The notes under the pieces were generated by a model. The model saw only the letters and a program-made list of their open reading frames with translations. It searched no databases and was not told the origin of the DNA. This document shows, in pieces, positions 11,021 to 21,253 of a stretch of DNA of 64,000 nucleotides; position 1 is the first letter of the stretch; every line of letters begins with the position of its first letter. The DNA comes from Metallyticus violacea (taxonomy: Eukaryota > Arthropoda > Insecta > Mantodea > Metallyticidae). Where the stretch lies: NCBI GenBank assembly GCA_030762175.1, contig CM060846.1:306934512-306998511 (forward strand). Direction: 5' to 3'. The position numbers were made by a program, and so were the translations under genes.

Positions 11021-11470
11021 TCGGTAATAATTCTGCTTCTTACTTCACTGCCTTCATTCTTGTAGTGTAAATGCTAAGTCTCCTCTTCTTGCATTTTGAA
11101 ATACAATGACAAGTCCAAAAACATTAAAGACCAAATGTATAACTGTATACCACAGTGAAATTAACACCAATTTTCTGCTGTTAAAATGAAACAAAGCAGT
11201 AAAATTGTACAATTGTACAAAATGTTGTGTTATTTATCTCTACATTTTCACAGCACAGGAGGCATTCAAAGAATACAGAACAGTCCGGTTTCAGTATTTA
11301 AGTATCTAAAACTGGTACTTTGTTCACTATGTTTATGGCTTCAGATTAATTATGCATCATTTAATTTAGTAGACTTGTCAATAATTGTATTGCAAAATGC
11401 AAGAAGAGAAGATTAAGCATTTAAACTGCGAGAGTAAAGGCAGTAATGTAAGAAGCGGAATAATTGGCCT
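11021..11470. repeat. Long imperfect inverted repeat
   Basis: The left arm (about 11021-11122) and right arm (about 11358-11466) are reverse complements along roughly 100 bases. Shared words include ctgcttcttac / gtaagaagcg, cttcttgcattttg / caaaatgcaagaag and tgacaag / cttgtca. The loop is about 235 bases of AT-rich DNA. The right arm ends next to an A tract at 11476-11498. This could be a foldback or MITE-like element, or two inverted copies of a short repeat. Confidence 0.65.
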
Positions 11471-11499
11471 TGGTAAAAAAAAAAAAAAAAAAAAAATTG

Positions 11500-12000
11500 T
11501 AGAGCTTATTCATTTTAAGTCTCAGAAAAGTGTGAGACATAAAAATTATTAACTTGGATTTTATAACTGATTTTTAATCCACCTTTAATAACTTTTATAA
11601 TCCAATGAAAGAAATAGAATCAATGTTTAAATGAAGGAAATACAACTGGAAACTTTGGAGGAAGGAAAAACAGCAATAAAGCAAGAATGATTTAAAACAA
11701 ACATTTATTGATACGTGGTCAAAATTAATTAAATGTTTACCTGGCATTTGCCTTACAACTGAGGGAAAACCACACAAAAAATCTCAATCAGGTAAAGGTG
11801 ATGATTTGTTGACCCCAGTACATCGTTGCCCAGTACCATACTAAAAACAGAATATATATACATACATATAAACTACTTAATAAAAACTTAATACAGAAAT
11901 AAGCTAACATTGCAAAATTGGCTAATAGTTAATAATATTCAGTACTAACAGATAAAAATAATTCTGAACAATGAAAAACTAAATGCAAATAAAATTGTCA
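11500..12000. other. Intergenic; nothing recognised
   Basis: AT-rich, with no conserved frame. An aataaa hexamer on the minus strand just to the right, near 12003-12015, could serve as a poly(A) signal for the THAP gene. Confidence 0.45.
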
Positions 12001-12221
12001 GTTTTATTTATTAATTATTATTGTTGTTGTAAAGTGCAGAAGAGGCTTCAGAGTTCCTGTAAAATTAAAAAACAACAACAAATAAGGCAAGTTTAACATG
12101 TTTAAAAATCTGAAGCCTTCTTCCTGATGCCATTGCTCCGTACACAGATAACTTCTCACATTTTTCAACCTGCAAAACTGATGAATTGTAATTTTATTAA
12201 AACTTTTCAAGAACTTCAATA

Positions 12222-12805
12222 TCATGACATCTTTATGAATACTGCATTCGGCCCAAGTAAATTTGCAGTGCTTCTTGATGGCTCTGAAAGTGAATGTGAA
12301 ACAGAAATTGCATTCAAAGGAGATGGCAACAGATTAGCAAGATTAATATTAGGGATTGCATTAGGAGTTAATCTTTTGCTAGGAAGATTTAGATACTTAT
12401 CTTGAGGGAAGTGCAGCCCACATACTCGTAATTTATCTATGTCCTTCTTTGGCATTTGTGCAACGTTGTATCTATAACAGAAAACCATTGTCTGCGCATG
12501 AAAATAAAAACATTGCCGTATATAATCTTTATTCAGTACTTCACTAAAAACGTTTAATGGAAATCTGGCATTACTGCGTACTATAAAGCATGAATCATCT
12601 TGTTCAATACACTTTTATTAAAGTACTAGAATATTTATTTAGTTGGGGTAGAACGCACATAATACATTTTCAATTATACAATGACCACATTGCCATACCT
12701 TCCCTCATGTGCTGGTAGGCGATGAAAAGATAGCTTTGAACCATCTACCTGGTTCCTCCAGCCATTGGTTGAACAGCCAGGTACGCAGCACTTCATATTC
12801 ACCAT
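12222..12805 (-). CDS. THAP-type zinc-finger protein, two exons
   Basis: THAP domains are C2CH zinc fingers that bind DNA. Exon 1 (12805-12699) opens with MVNMKCCVPGCSTNG, continues to FHRLPAHEG and ends at GAG GGA AG before a GTATGG donor. The intron is 12698-12472 and ends ttctgttatag. Exon 2 (12471-12222) restores the frame through an arginine codon and reads YNVAQMPKKDIDKLRVCGLH, then FPQDKYL, RLTPNAIPNI and a serine-rich tail to a TGA. The zinc ligands C..C and C..H are present with 41 residues between the pairs. The AVPS-like box appears as AIPN. The usual central tryptophan is absent, so either an exon was missed or DNA binding is altered. The predicted product is 118 residues. A further exon (VEKCEKLSVYGAMASG, about 12177-12130, after ttttgcag) is possible if exon 2 is spliced on. 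It could be a host gene or a P-element-derived remnant. Confidence 0.65.
12472..12698 (-). other. Predicted intron of the THAP gene
   Basis: GT donor at 12698-12697 and AG acceptor at 12473-12472, with a pyrimidine-leaning stretch before the acceptor. Removing it joins the two halves of the THAP finger in frame. Confidence 0.6.
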
Positions 12806-14980
12806 TATCTAAATTGAAAAAGTATTATACTTGTGTAAGAAGTGTAGCTATCTTTAGAAATAGAACTTACAGCTTTGAAATATGTTCAACTGCATATTAT
12901 GGTTGTTAGTTTTTTTAATTTAAATATTGTTCTACAACCGTTTTCAAATAATGTTGCTCAACATTGTTTTAAAATTATTACAATCATACTCACCAAGGAT
13001 TAAACAAGCAATTCTTCTTCAGCTCTTATAAAAATGAATTTAATTCGGTGAAATGGTTCTCGTTCTTTGCTAAGTTAAAGCTGGCGTTGAATATACGTTG
13101 CCAAGCACATAACAATACCTGGAATAGCCGATTCTTTTACTCTGATAATACCTTAAATACAAGTATAAGAAAATCTAAGAATTAAATAAGAAGAAAGTAC
13201 CTCTTTTATAAAAGCTTAATTTAAAAAATATCGTGCAGTAAAGCCATTATAAATAATTGGGCATGGAATGTTGTGTTTGTTGGCTATAATTTTTCCTCCA
13301 GCCACATTTGCTACGCTAGCGCTCCAAGCATTTACGGGACGAACTAAGTGAATAAGCAATTGGGAGCCAACCAATTATTAGAGGGTCATCTATGGAGCCA
13401 ACAACTCATCCGGTTTGCGTTGGCCGCGGTTGTTATATTGCGACTGCTGATGTTAGAAGTTCATGTGCTACCTGACAGATGGCAGAAGGCGGCGCTAACA
13501 TGAACACCTTTTCAAAAGCGGTTTGCTCGATGCTGTGGATGAACTAATGGCTAAATATGTTAGTTTTTGAATAGTCAGCCTTGTTTATCCTCAGGATCAT
13601 TAATAGAAGGCCGAATCTCCATTAAATGAAAATGAGATTTTAATACATATTTATAACTTTACATACCAGAGTAAAGATTCCAGGATGTGTGCATGAACAC
13701 TTTATGTTCCTACATTAACTTGGTAAATAATTACAGTCGGATTTAGTCATAACTTTTATTAATAAGTTAAATAATCCCCATTACTATTTATTTATAATCT
13801 TTGTTTGTTTGTTCTTCAAGATGGGTGCAGTTCTGGGTTTAAAAGTTTCCGAAAATGCATTAAACTTCCGTTTATATTTATTTAATTATCATGTATTATT
13901 AAAAGTTATATTCGAAATTCCCTACATTCGATGCTACCGTCATTAAGTTTGAGTTGATTCAGAAAGGACAGTTCTTACGTTTATTTTGTACAAGTAAATT
14001 GTTTAGTGACAGAATGAAACTCTTCCCGAGGTTCCTTGCATGTCCCACATAGTCAAGAATGCGTCAAGTGATTAATGGAATCAGATATCAATGAATTCTG
14101 CTGCGTAAGAAGGCACTTTTTAAAGGGGGTTTACATTGTTTTAAATTGAAACTCTGTGATCTATATTAGTTTTGAAATTTATTGAGCACCTTTTAGAAAA
14201 CTTAGAAGTATGTATGAGTATTTAGGTATTTCAGTATTTAAGTATTCGAAAATCAGCTTTATTTCATTAAACTGAAAATATAAATATAAAAGAATGCGAA
14301 TAATAAAATTGACCCTTAAGCGAGATTTTTAGCCAACATATTAATTTAAATCGCTAGAGGTTTGCTCTTTCTTTTCTTATTGACAAACAACTTTATGAAA
14401 ATCTATTAGTCTAATTTCACTCATAAATAAGGATGATTATCAAGAATAGATGATGCATCTTAGAAGTGAAAACCATCTTTCAGCCAAGCCGTAGTTAGTT
14501 CAATTCAATTTTACCACTACAATAGAAATTTCTTTTCCTTTTGTGGATGAAAATTTCCGCACTAATAAGAATTTGAAATAAATTTGCGTGTTACATCTTT
14601 TAATTTTCTAACATTTTTATAAGTTTCCTGAAATATCTGCTCTAGGATAGAAAGAATTCAAAGACTGTTCAAATAGTATTATTTTGTGCCTATGATGAAA
14701 GATGTTCTGATATTTTGTCCACAACAAAGCCTTCAGTTGCTTCCTTATTCGAAAAAAATTTTGTTAAAAATAAGAATTCTCATATTAGGAGCTTTGGGAG
14801 TGGTGCATTGCGATACTGTTAAAATCTTCGTGAATCCGGTCCTTGGTTTAGACATGGTGCACGCATTGCTTGTGATGCTTACAATCCTACTAAATCTCAC
14901 ATCATAATTCACTGAAAAACTTGTATATTATGCTTTCTTCATTAATTGGTGTCACTAGGTACACACTGTGAAGAACACAT
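12806..14980. other. Upstream of the THAP gene; intergenic
   Basis: A possible acceptor (tttttcaatttag) lies just upstream of the THAP start codon, which allows an upstream noncoding exon. A GC-richer segment at 13290-13520 (gctagcgctcc, gttggccgcgg, aaggcggcgctaac) stands out from its AT-rich surroundings and is a plausible promoter region for that gene. The rest, including the frame at 14686-14907, shows nothing recognisable. Confidence 0.35.
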
Positions 14981-15005
14981 TTCACATTTTCTTTCCCAAA
15001 TGTAG

Positions 15006-15194
15006 AACGTAGGCAAACTGAGTCCTCAGGGCGTCCACGACTGCTTGATGATGAAGAAGATTACGCTGAGCACACTGATAATGTCCATCTGAGTCGTGGA
15101 AGAAACGCCTGGGAAGACGAAGGACAAGAATATCATTGGACCCGAAAGACTCAGTTTGCAGTTTCTTTCCTAAGCATAAGAAAGCGATTACGAG
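15006..15194 (+). CDS. Candidate internal exon, function unknown
   Basis: A 189-base stretch is open in one frame and reads RRQTESSGRPRLLDDEEDYA, then EHTDNVHLSRGRNAWEDEG and QEYHWTRKTQFAVSFLSIRK. It is preceded by a good acceptor (ttttctttcccaaatgtag, AG at 15004-15005) and followed by a donor (CGAG then gtaata at 15195). It enters with two bases of a split codon and leaves with one. The peptide is mixed charged and aromatic, unlike simple repeat or transposon translations here. I do not recognise the protein. No partner exon was found within several kilobases, so a gene with long introns is implied if it is real. Confidence 0.35.
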
Positions 15195-16925
15195 GTAATA
15201 AAGCAGATTTCCATACTTCATGCATATCAGTTTTCGTAATTGTAAAATGAAGTCATATCTATTTTAAAGAAGTGTAAAATGAGAAAGTGATAGGGCAGTT
15301 CCGGATGTACCCTCTAAACATAGCAAGGCTGTTAAAAGATATAAGGCTAAAATAGCAACAGTATTTATCAGGTTCCAAAGAAACAAATTTAAATCAGGCT
15401 ATTAGCTTTTAAAATGTTGCTACTTTCAATCACACGATTTTTTATAAAAGTCATATCAGGTTCTATACGATGACGTACTTGTTTGAAGAAATATTACTTC
15501 AACGATTAGAAGTCCAATGAATATTATATCTTATTAATTTATTTTTTATGATTTGACACTGATATTACATTTAGCAATAAATTAATATTTTCATAGTCAG
15601 AGAGTATTTTTACGACGGCGATCCAGAAAGTAAGGTTACAATCTTTATGTAGGATCGAAAAATACTTGTATTTAATTGAAATTCATAAGCTACTTTACAA
15701 ATACATTAAACTATTTTTAACGTAATCGCCGTCGAGTTCGATACATTTCTGTAGTCGTAGTTAAAGTACTGTGATTTAAAGTATGGGATTATTCAAAGAA
15801 TAATAAATCTCACAAAGTTCTAACTGAAACTTTCTACAACAGTACATAAATTATTGGTAATGTGTTATTAATATGAAGATTTTAAAACTATTATATTAGT
15901 TTTCTTGTCGTGTTTTAAAAGTATTGCTGTATAAAATGTTTTTCATAAATATAATTATATTCTTTAACCATCTTAATGGCAATATGAACACTGAGTTAAT
16001 TTTATGAGAAATACAACACAAATACGAATAAGTGTGCAGTAGATATAATTGACTGCCTATATTACCATTGCTTTTAAGTCTTTCTGTTTTTCTCAAAATA
16101 TCTCTGAAACTTTTCTTTTGGCTTTGGAGATACTTCTGCAAGGTTTGAAACGTTATCTGTTCTCCTATATTGTTTCAACAAAAATGTTTATCGTTACTTT
16201 CTTCTTTTTTCTGGGTGGTAGACTTCTTTTATTATATATTCTTAATGTAGAGTCTGAGTAAATTTTATATTTGATATTTTAGAGAACTGTAATATATTTT
16301 AATTACACATTGAGATGTTGCACCATATTTCTTTAAATCTAACTATCTGCTTTATTGAGTATAAGGCTTGCATTTACTTACTGAGCAAAGGTAGAACAAT
16401 AACTTTTTCATTGCTTTTTCTATCGAACTGTGTGCATTTGCAACTTTCTGACGAGTGGGAAGCAGGGAATATTTAATTATCACAGGATTGATTTCAGGGA
16501 TTTCTTGAAAAAAAAAGTGCAGTATTTGAGATGAGTTTCTTTAGGTTGTGAAGAATGCAAGAACTACTCTATGTAATTAAGTCAACAAACCCACTTTCTC
16601 GATTTTACCAGTTTGTGCTTCATTTCAAAGGATTTTTGTTGTTGTAAAGGTGCCTGTTAGCTGTGGATATTTAAGTTATAATAGAAGGGATTTTTTGCGT
16701 GACTAATTACTTTTTTTAGATATAAATATAGTACTAGAGAATATTTGCTCTAACACTTAACACCTCTAACACCTAACCTCATTTCTCATCAATTATTACT
16801 TTAATTTGTATTTTTGTAAAAATCAAACTCCATTTCCATTGTTTCTTTCGCATGTTTTGTTAGTAAACATTCCGTTGATATCAGAATAAAGAATGGAATA
16901 AGGATATGAATAATACCGTGCGATT
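15195..16925. other. Intergenic, with a small inverted-repeat remnant
   Basis: At 15614-15622 (gacggcgat, in the context gacggcgatccagaaagtaa) and 15725-15733 (atcgccgtc) there is a 9-bp inverted repeat about 120 bp apart. The left sequence resembles mariner-type element ends, so this may be a MITE or element tip. The remainder is featureless AT-rich DNA. Confidence 0.35.
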
Positions 16926-17830
16926 AATTTTGTTTCCCCCGGAGTGTTTTGCCTATGGGCGAGCGCGCCGCTCGTTAGCCGGTTAGCCGGCCAGGCGGGC
17001 GGGCCTCGGTGATTAGCGGGAGGGTAAAACAAACAAAACAAACCAATCATACAGCAATACACGAACCAATTTAAGAGTTTCATTACTTACCAAATTATCA
17101 AATGAGATAATGACACTGCCCGCCTTCATTCTTTACACAATTTTTGCCTCGCTGTAAGAAATTATTCATCTACTGGCTGTAGTTCATTTTGAGAAATTTG
17201 AACAATTTTCTGACGAATATTATCTTTGAGTTCTTGTATGGTGCGTGGGTTTGTCTTGTACATGACATTTTTTTAATTTACTCTTAAGATAATAATCGCA
17301 AGCTGTTTACTTTTTGCCCATAAGAAACTCCCTTGTGCAACACGACGAAGAGACTTTCTTGGGAAATTTTCTAAACGATTACCAATGTCATGTACTCTTT
17401 CTCCGGCGAGAACCCTACGCTGCTTTTTTGGTTTCTTAGGCTGGACACTTCCAATTTCTTGAAATTTATTATACAGATAATAGACTGTTTTACGATCTAA
17501 AGCGTCTGTAACAGGGAATCTTGCTTGAAACAGTCTTCGAATTCACAAGCTGACTTAGTTAACACGTATGCATTGTACATAAAGACACGGTGTGCTGTTA
17601 TAAACACACGAGACGTAATACTTTATAAATTCTGCCGAATTAAGAAACGAACAACACAACACACACCGGAAATCGTCTGTGCTATGATTACGACAGTCAG
17701 CAAGATCAACAAGTAAGCAAGTAGGCTTACTATCTCCTTCACGGTGCGGAAAACGAGTGTTGATTCACTCATGGGAAAAACCTCGCGCTGCGCGGAAAGC
17801 ATCACTGATTGCACTATAGAAATTGAATAA
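16925..17830 (-). mobile_element. Mariner-like element, internally deleted, long copy
   Basis: The minus strand from about 17540 to 17090 gives transposase-like pieces: ARFPVTDALDRKTVYYLYNK, FQEIGSVQPKKPKKQRRVLA and, after a gap, TIQELKDNIRQKIVQISQNE. The first two resemble the N-terminal helix-turn-helix region of mariner-like transposases (LI.KF..TGSV..). The last resembles the C-terminal part. The catalytic middle is absent. The left end carries a conspicuous GC-rich block (gcgagcgcgccgctc, agccggttagccggcc). Both ends recur in a 215-bp derivative at 42950-43165, which defines the borders. Confidence 0.6.
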
Positions 17831-19110
17831 ACTTAGTCATATTTTGGTATGAAAACCATATCCAAGTATAAAGGCTATATTTATTGACATAGGTACTGTT
17901 CTTTAATCCATTATAGCCAAATATAATTTTATAAATACAAATTCACATAAACCTCAAATATCTTTGATTTATAAAACCAAGATTGCAAAGAGAACATTAC
18001 TTTATGATACTTTTTGTCTGTCCATTATTACAGTTATAATATTTTAGAACCCTAAAATAAGACATATTACTATTTTTTGATTCATGTGGTCTATCGAAGG
18101 ATAAAGAGTTATTACACCTTTTTTTTTTTTTTTCCTCTCCATATTTCATAGAAATAGTCCTTAAATTTTCAGCATGGAGTTCCTTAGCTCTGTTTAGGTA
18201 CATATACACCGAGACTTCTTTAGGACTCAAAGCAGCCTGAAAGCAGCGCGGTCTTTGAAAAAAAACTTCTATCAACGCCCACTTTGCTCGAGAGGGAGAA
18301 GTGGCATGCCGCCACTTGCACATGCCGCCACCATTCGGCCCTCATAAGTTGTTTTCATTTCCCATTATTATTTTGAAATATTCTTGCTATAAATATATTT
18401 TACTTTTGTCTTACTTCTTTTGACTTCATAGATTTCTAATCCATCACTAAAGTTTGTTTTCTCAGATATTTCTGGAATATTTTCAAATCTCTCGTGTGAT
18501 TCTGCTTATATCATCATCTTCAGGTATTGGAGGTGTGAAGTGTAAGGTTAGAATTGACATGAAAATGTGCCTGTATATTTCACAGACTATTCTTTTCATA
18601 AGGATGCGACGTTTGCAAAAATATGAAAAATAAACTTCTCGTGTCCAAAGTCAAAGAAGTTGAAAGAACGAAGAAATATTTATAAGTCTATGAGTAAATA
18701 AAAATACGTAATTGTACACGATTCGTGAACGTCTGATTATTATGTCTTAAATATATTCCCAAAGCAGATAAAACGTTTTTGACACTGTTTGGTATATTTG
18801 GGCCCGTGTTGCTTTACTCTAGTTTTCGGTTTTGTTTTTTATTGGTGGTTTCTGAATTAAGGTCAAAATACACCATTGTTGTTAGTATTAGAAATAATAG
18901 CAGACAGTAGTTATTTTTTCCTAAGTCACTACTTTATGTTTAGCTAAGAAAATGTAAACATTTCTGAATTTTACCGTAATACAGATCAGTTAGATTAAGG
19001 AGTTGGATAGCATAGCTTAGTTTTATAATAACCTTGAATGACTTAACTCTGGATCTGAATGTTATGTTTTCTACACTTTACAATAGGTTTAGCATATATC
19101 CATTACCTGA
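17831..19110. other. Intergenic; one weak exon-like stretch
   Basis: Mostly AT-rich. On the minus strand at about 18237-18135, after gctgctttcag, the frame reads AALSPKEVSVYMYLNRAKEL and HAENLRTISMKYGE before running into a poly(A) tract. It has protein-like composition, but no donor and no recognised family. Confidence 0.3.
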
Positions 19111-20458
19111 TAACACTGGGCAACAAAAAAATAATTTTTGAATGTTTCGAGCACTTCATGAGGCAATTCCTACTAATTTTGGGTTGAGAAAAACAAATAT
19201 GACGATGAAAAATTTTATTACCTCTAGTTTCTATGATATACACAAGGTGGAAGTATTACATATTAACGGATTGAGAGAAAAGGATACCGTTTAATTACAT
19301 ACATGCTAACAACAATGAAAGTGCATTTGATTTTTTTAACTGGTAATTACACGCTAAGAGTTCTAAATTGCTGGAAAAATACTTCGCAGATAGTCGTGTC
19401 TGAAGAGAATCATGTGGTGGCCTATTGACTTCGTCGTCTTTTAGCGTCGTCGTCTTCGTCGTCTCTTGTGATGGAGTTCCGCAGAATCCCTATACAAAGA
19501 CCAACAGTAATCCGCAAGCATTACTTCATTCCAACGGCCCTGATATCTTTGTTCCATAACAGAAATGTCCTGATGGAATCTCTCCCCATGTTCATCACTA
19601 ACAGCTCCACAACTAGGAGGGAAAAAGTCTAGGTGGGAGTGGAGAAAATGGATCTTAAGGGACATGTTGCATCCAAGGTTATGGTATTTTGTAGGAGCAC
19701 TGTCACCAAATGCTTGTAGTTGTCATCTCTTTTGTTGCCTAAAAATCCATGAACAACACCCTTGAAGGCTTCCCAAACTTCCTTTTCTTTCCTCTCCAAA
19801 ACTTGGTCAAATGCAGGATCCTTTACAAGTTCTCTTATTTGTGGTCCGACAAAAATGCCTTCCTTAACTTTTGTATCACTTAATTTCGAAAATTTCTCTC
19901 TGATGTACTTAAAGGCCCGTCCTTCTCGGTTTATAGCTTTGACAAAGTTTTTCATCAAACCCAGCTTGATATGCAGGGGTGGAAGAAGAACGTCTTTTGG
20001 GTCCACAAGAGGCTTGGCAGTCTTTACAAGAGGCGTCAGATTGCGTTTCTGTGAGGAAAATGTTATTTCACCACAAATATAACAAAAGATATTCACCATA
20101 TTTACACATTTTGGTGGCATTTTTACAAATTTTACACTAAAAAAGCACTCGCGAACCAGAAATTTTGCATTAATTTGAGTAGAAACTACATATAATTCAC
20201 AGTCACAGCAACAGTATCTATGTTTATGACTTACAAACAGCTGAAGAGCATTTGTGTTTTGTTATTTGACAGGTGTGCCAACTCCCAAAACAAATTCCCC
20301 CAAATTTAAAATCTTCACTCTAAAAATGAAATGTCACTTTATCTTCAAAACAAGAGCTAATCTATCATTTTTATGGTGATTTTTGAATTCAGCAGATGGA
20401 AATGCATGTAAATTCACTATTTTTAAGCCCGAAACATTTTCATTGTTGCCCAGTGTAA
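19111..20458 (-). mobile_element. DNA transposon with terminal inverted repeats and TAA target duplication
   Basis: The left end is cactgggcaacaa (from 19114) and the right end is its exact complement ttgttgcccagtg (to 20455). Similarity continues inward (gaatgtttcgag against aaatgtttcggg), giving about 40-bp ends. The flanks are taa at 19111-19113 and taa at 20456-20458, a 3-bp target duplication. The element body is 1342 bp. A 3-bp TWA-like duplication is characteristic of PIF/Harbinger, but no Harbinger protein is recognised; the gene inside belongs to a different, uncharacterised family. The internal deletion and a frameshift make it non-autonomous. Confidence 0.85.
19441..20120 (-). pseudogene. 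Conserved uncharacterised transposon-borne protein, internally deleted and frameshifted
   Basis: From 20120 the minus strand encodes MPPKCVNMVNIFCYICGEIT, then NLTPLVKTAKPLVDPKD, LLPPLHIKLGLMKNFVKAI, and continues to about 19690. There a frameshift leads into MSLKIHFLHSHLDFFPPSCG, AVSDEHGERFHQDISVMEQR, YQGRWNEVMLADYCWSLYRD and an arginine run. I recognise this as an abundant arthropod/cnidarian family of unknown function whose full-length members are several hundred residues longer. The N-terminal CYICGE cysteine motif is joined directly to the C-terminal half at a TPLV/KPLV word shared by both sides, so roughly the middle half is missing. A role as the element's transposase is inferred from its position between inverted repeats; no catalytic triad can be shown in this copy. 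Confidence 0.75.
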
Positions 20459-20529
20459 TCGTATAAGAGAAGAAGGGAAGAAAATCTTAAAGAAACATTT
20501 ATGTTGTTCTGCAAAATGACTATATAAAG

Positions 20530-21205
20530 TCATCATTGTGCACTAATTATGCCATACCGTTTGTTTCACAGCCCCAATTTATCCAGAAAACTTAAGATTA
20601 CTTGGTTTGCTATTTCTACGTAAGAATGTCGTATATACGTTATCTTGTAAGCTTTGCAAAACATTTTATATTGGTTTAACTTCTACTGTTGTTTCGCTCC
20701 GTGTGAACAATCATACATGTTCGTTAAAATCAAGTCTTCCTTACCGATTGCCCAACACGCCCTATCTCACTGTAAGGATTTTGATGATACTTTTAATTTA
20801 ACGCTTATTGGTACGTTACCGACTCATAGCTCTGAAAGTTTATTCAGAGATAGAGAGACAGCAGCTCTGTTTTTGCATAAAGCGCGTACATCACCAGGTT
20901 TAAATCTCACGTACTAATTTGTACATTTTTCCTCTCTCTCCCTCTTGTTGCTTATTTATTCTGTTTCCACGCTTTACGTTAATTTCAAGATTAAACCATC
21001 TTCACTTGTCTTCTGCCCTTGAAGAAGAACACAAATTGTTCGAAATATAGGGAAAATTGTATGACTATTTAAGTGTTTTATCTATTTATCTATTTATTTA
21101 TCAAGATTAAACCTTCTTCACTTGTCTTCTGCCCTTGAAGAAGAACACAAATTGTTCGAAATATAGGGAAAATTGTATGACTATTTAAGTGTTTTATCTA
21201 TATCT
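20530..21205 (+). mobile_element. Penelope-like element, 3' fragment
   Basis: Penelope-like elements encode a reverse transcriptase joined to a GIY-YIG endonuclease. Only the linker and endonuclease remain. A fragment AIPFVSQPQFIQKT (about 20550-20590) precedes NVVYTLSCKLCKTFYIGLTS (about 20625-20686), the paired-cysteine and YIG core. After a frame shift comes LPIAQHALSHCKDFDDTFN and RDRETAALFLHKARTSPGLN, with the domain's late E in the ERE-like RDRE, ending at a TAA near 20917. The 3' tail after the stop contains a tandem 116-bp repeat. The RT part is lost by 5' truncation, typical for this class. Confidence in the class is high. Confidence 0.8.
20985..21201 (+). repeat. Tandem 116-bp tail repeat of the Penelope-like element, hammerhead-like fold
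   Basis: Two nearly identical units start at 20985 and 21101 (one visible difference, accatc against accttc, over about 100 bases). Each contains ctgcccttgaagaagaacac followed by aaattgttcgaaatataggg. gaaca pairs with tgttc around a caaat loop, and ccct pairs with aggg outside. The unpaired ttgaagaa and gaaata strings resemble the CUGANGA and GAAA core of the hammerhead ribozymes known in Penelope-like terminal repeats. The core has an extra U (CUUGA), so self-cleavage is doubtful. Confidence 0.6.
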
Positions 21206-21253
21206 ACTTCTTTAGTTCTTTATATATATACACGCATAAATGAATAATACATG

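Noticed and set aside
16823..17083. 86-codon minus-strand frame with PPANHRGPPAWPANRLTSGA
   Set aside because: It translates the GC-rich end of the mariner-like repeat, which recurs at 42950, so it is not an independent gene.
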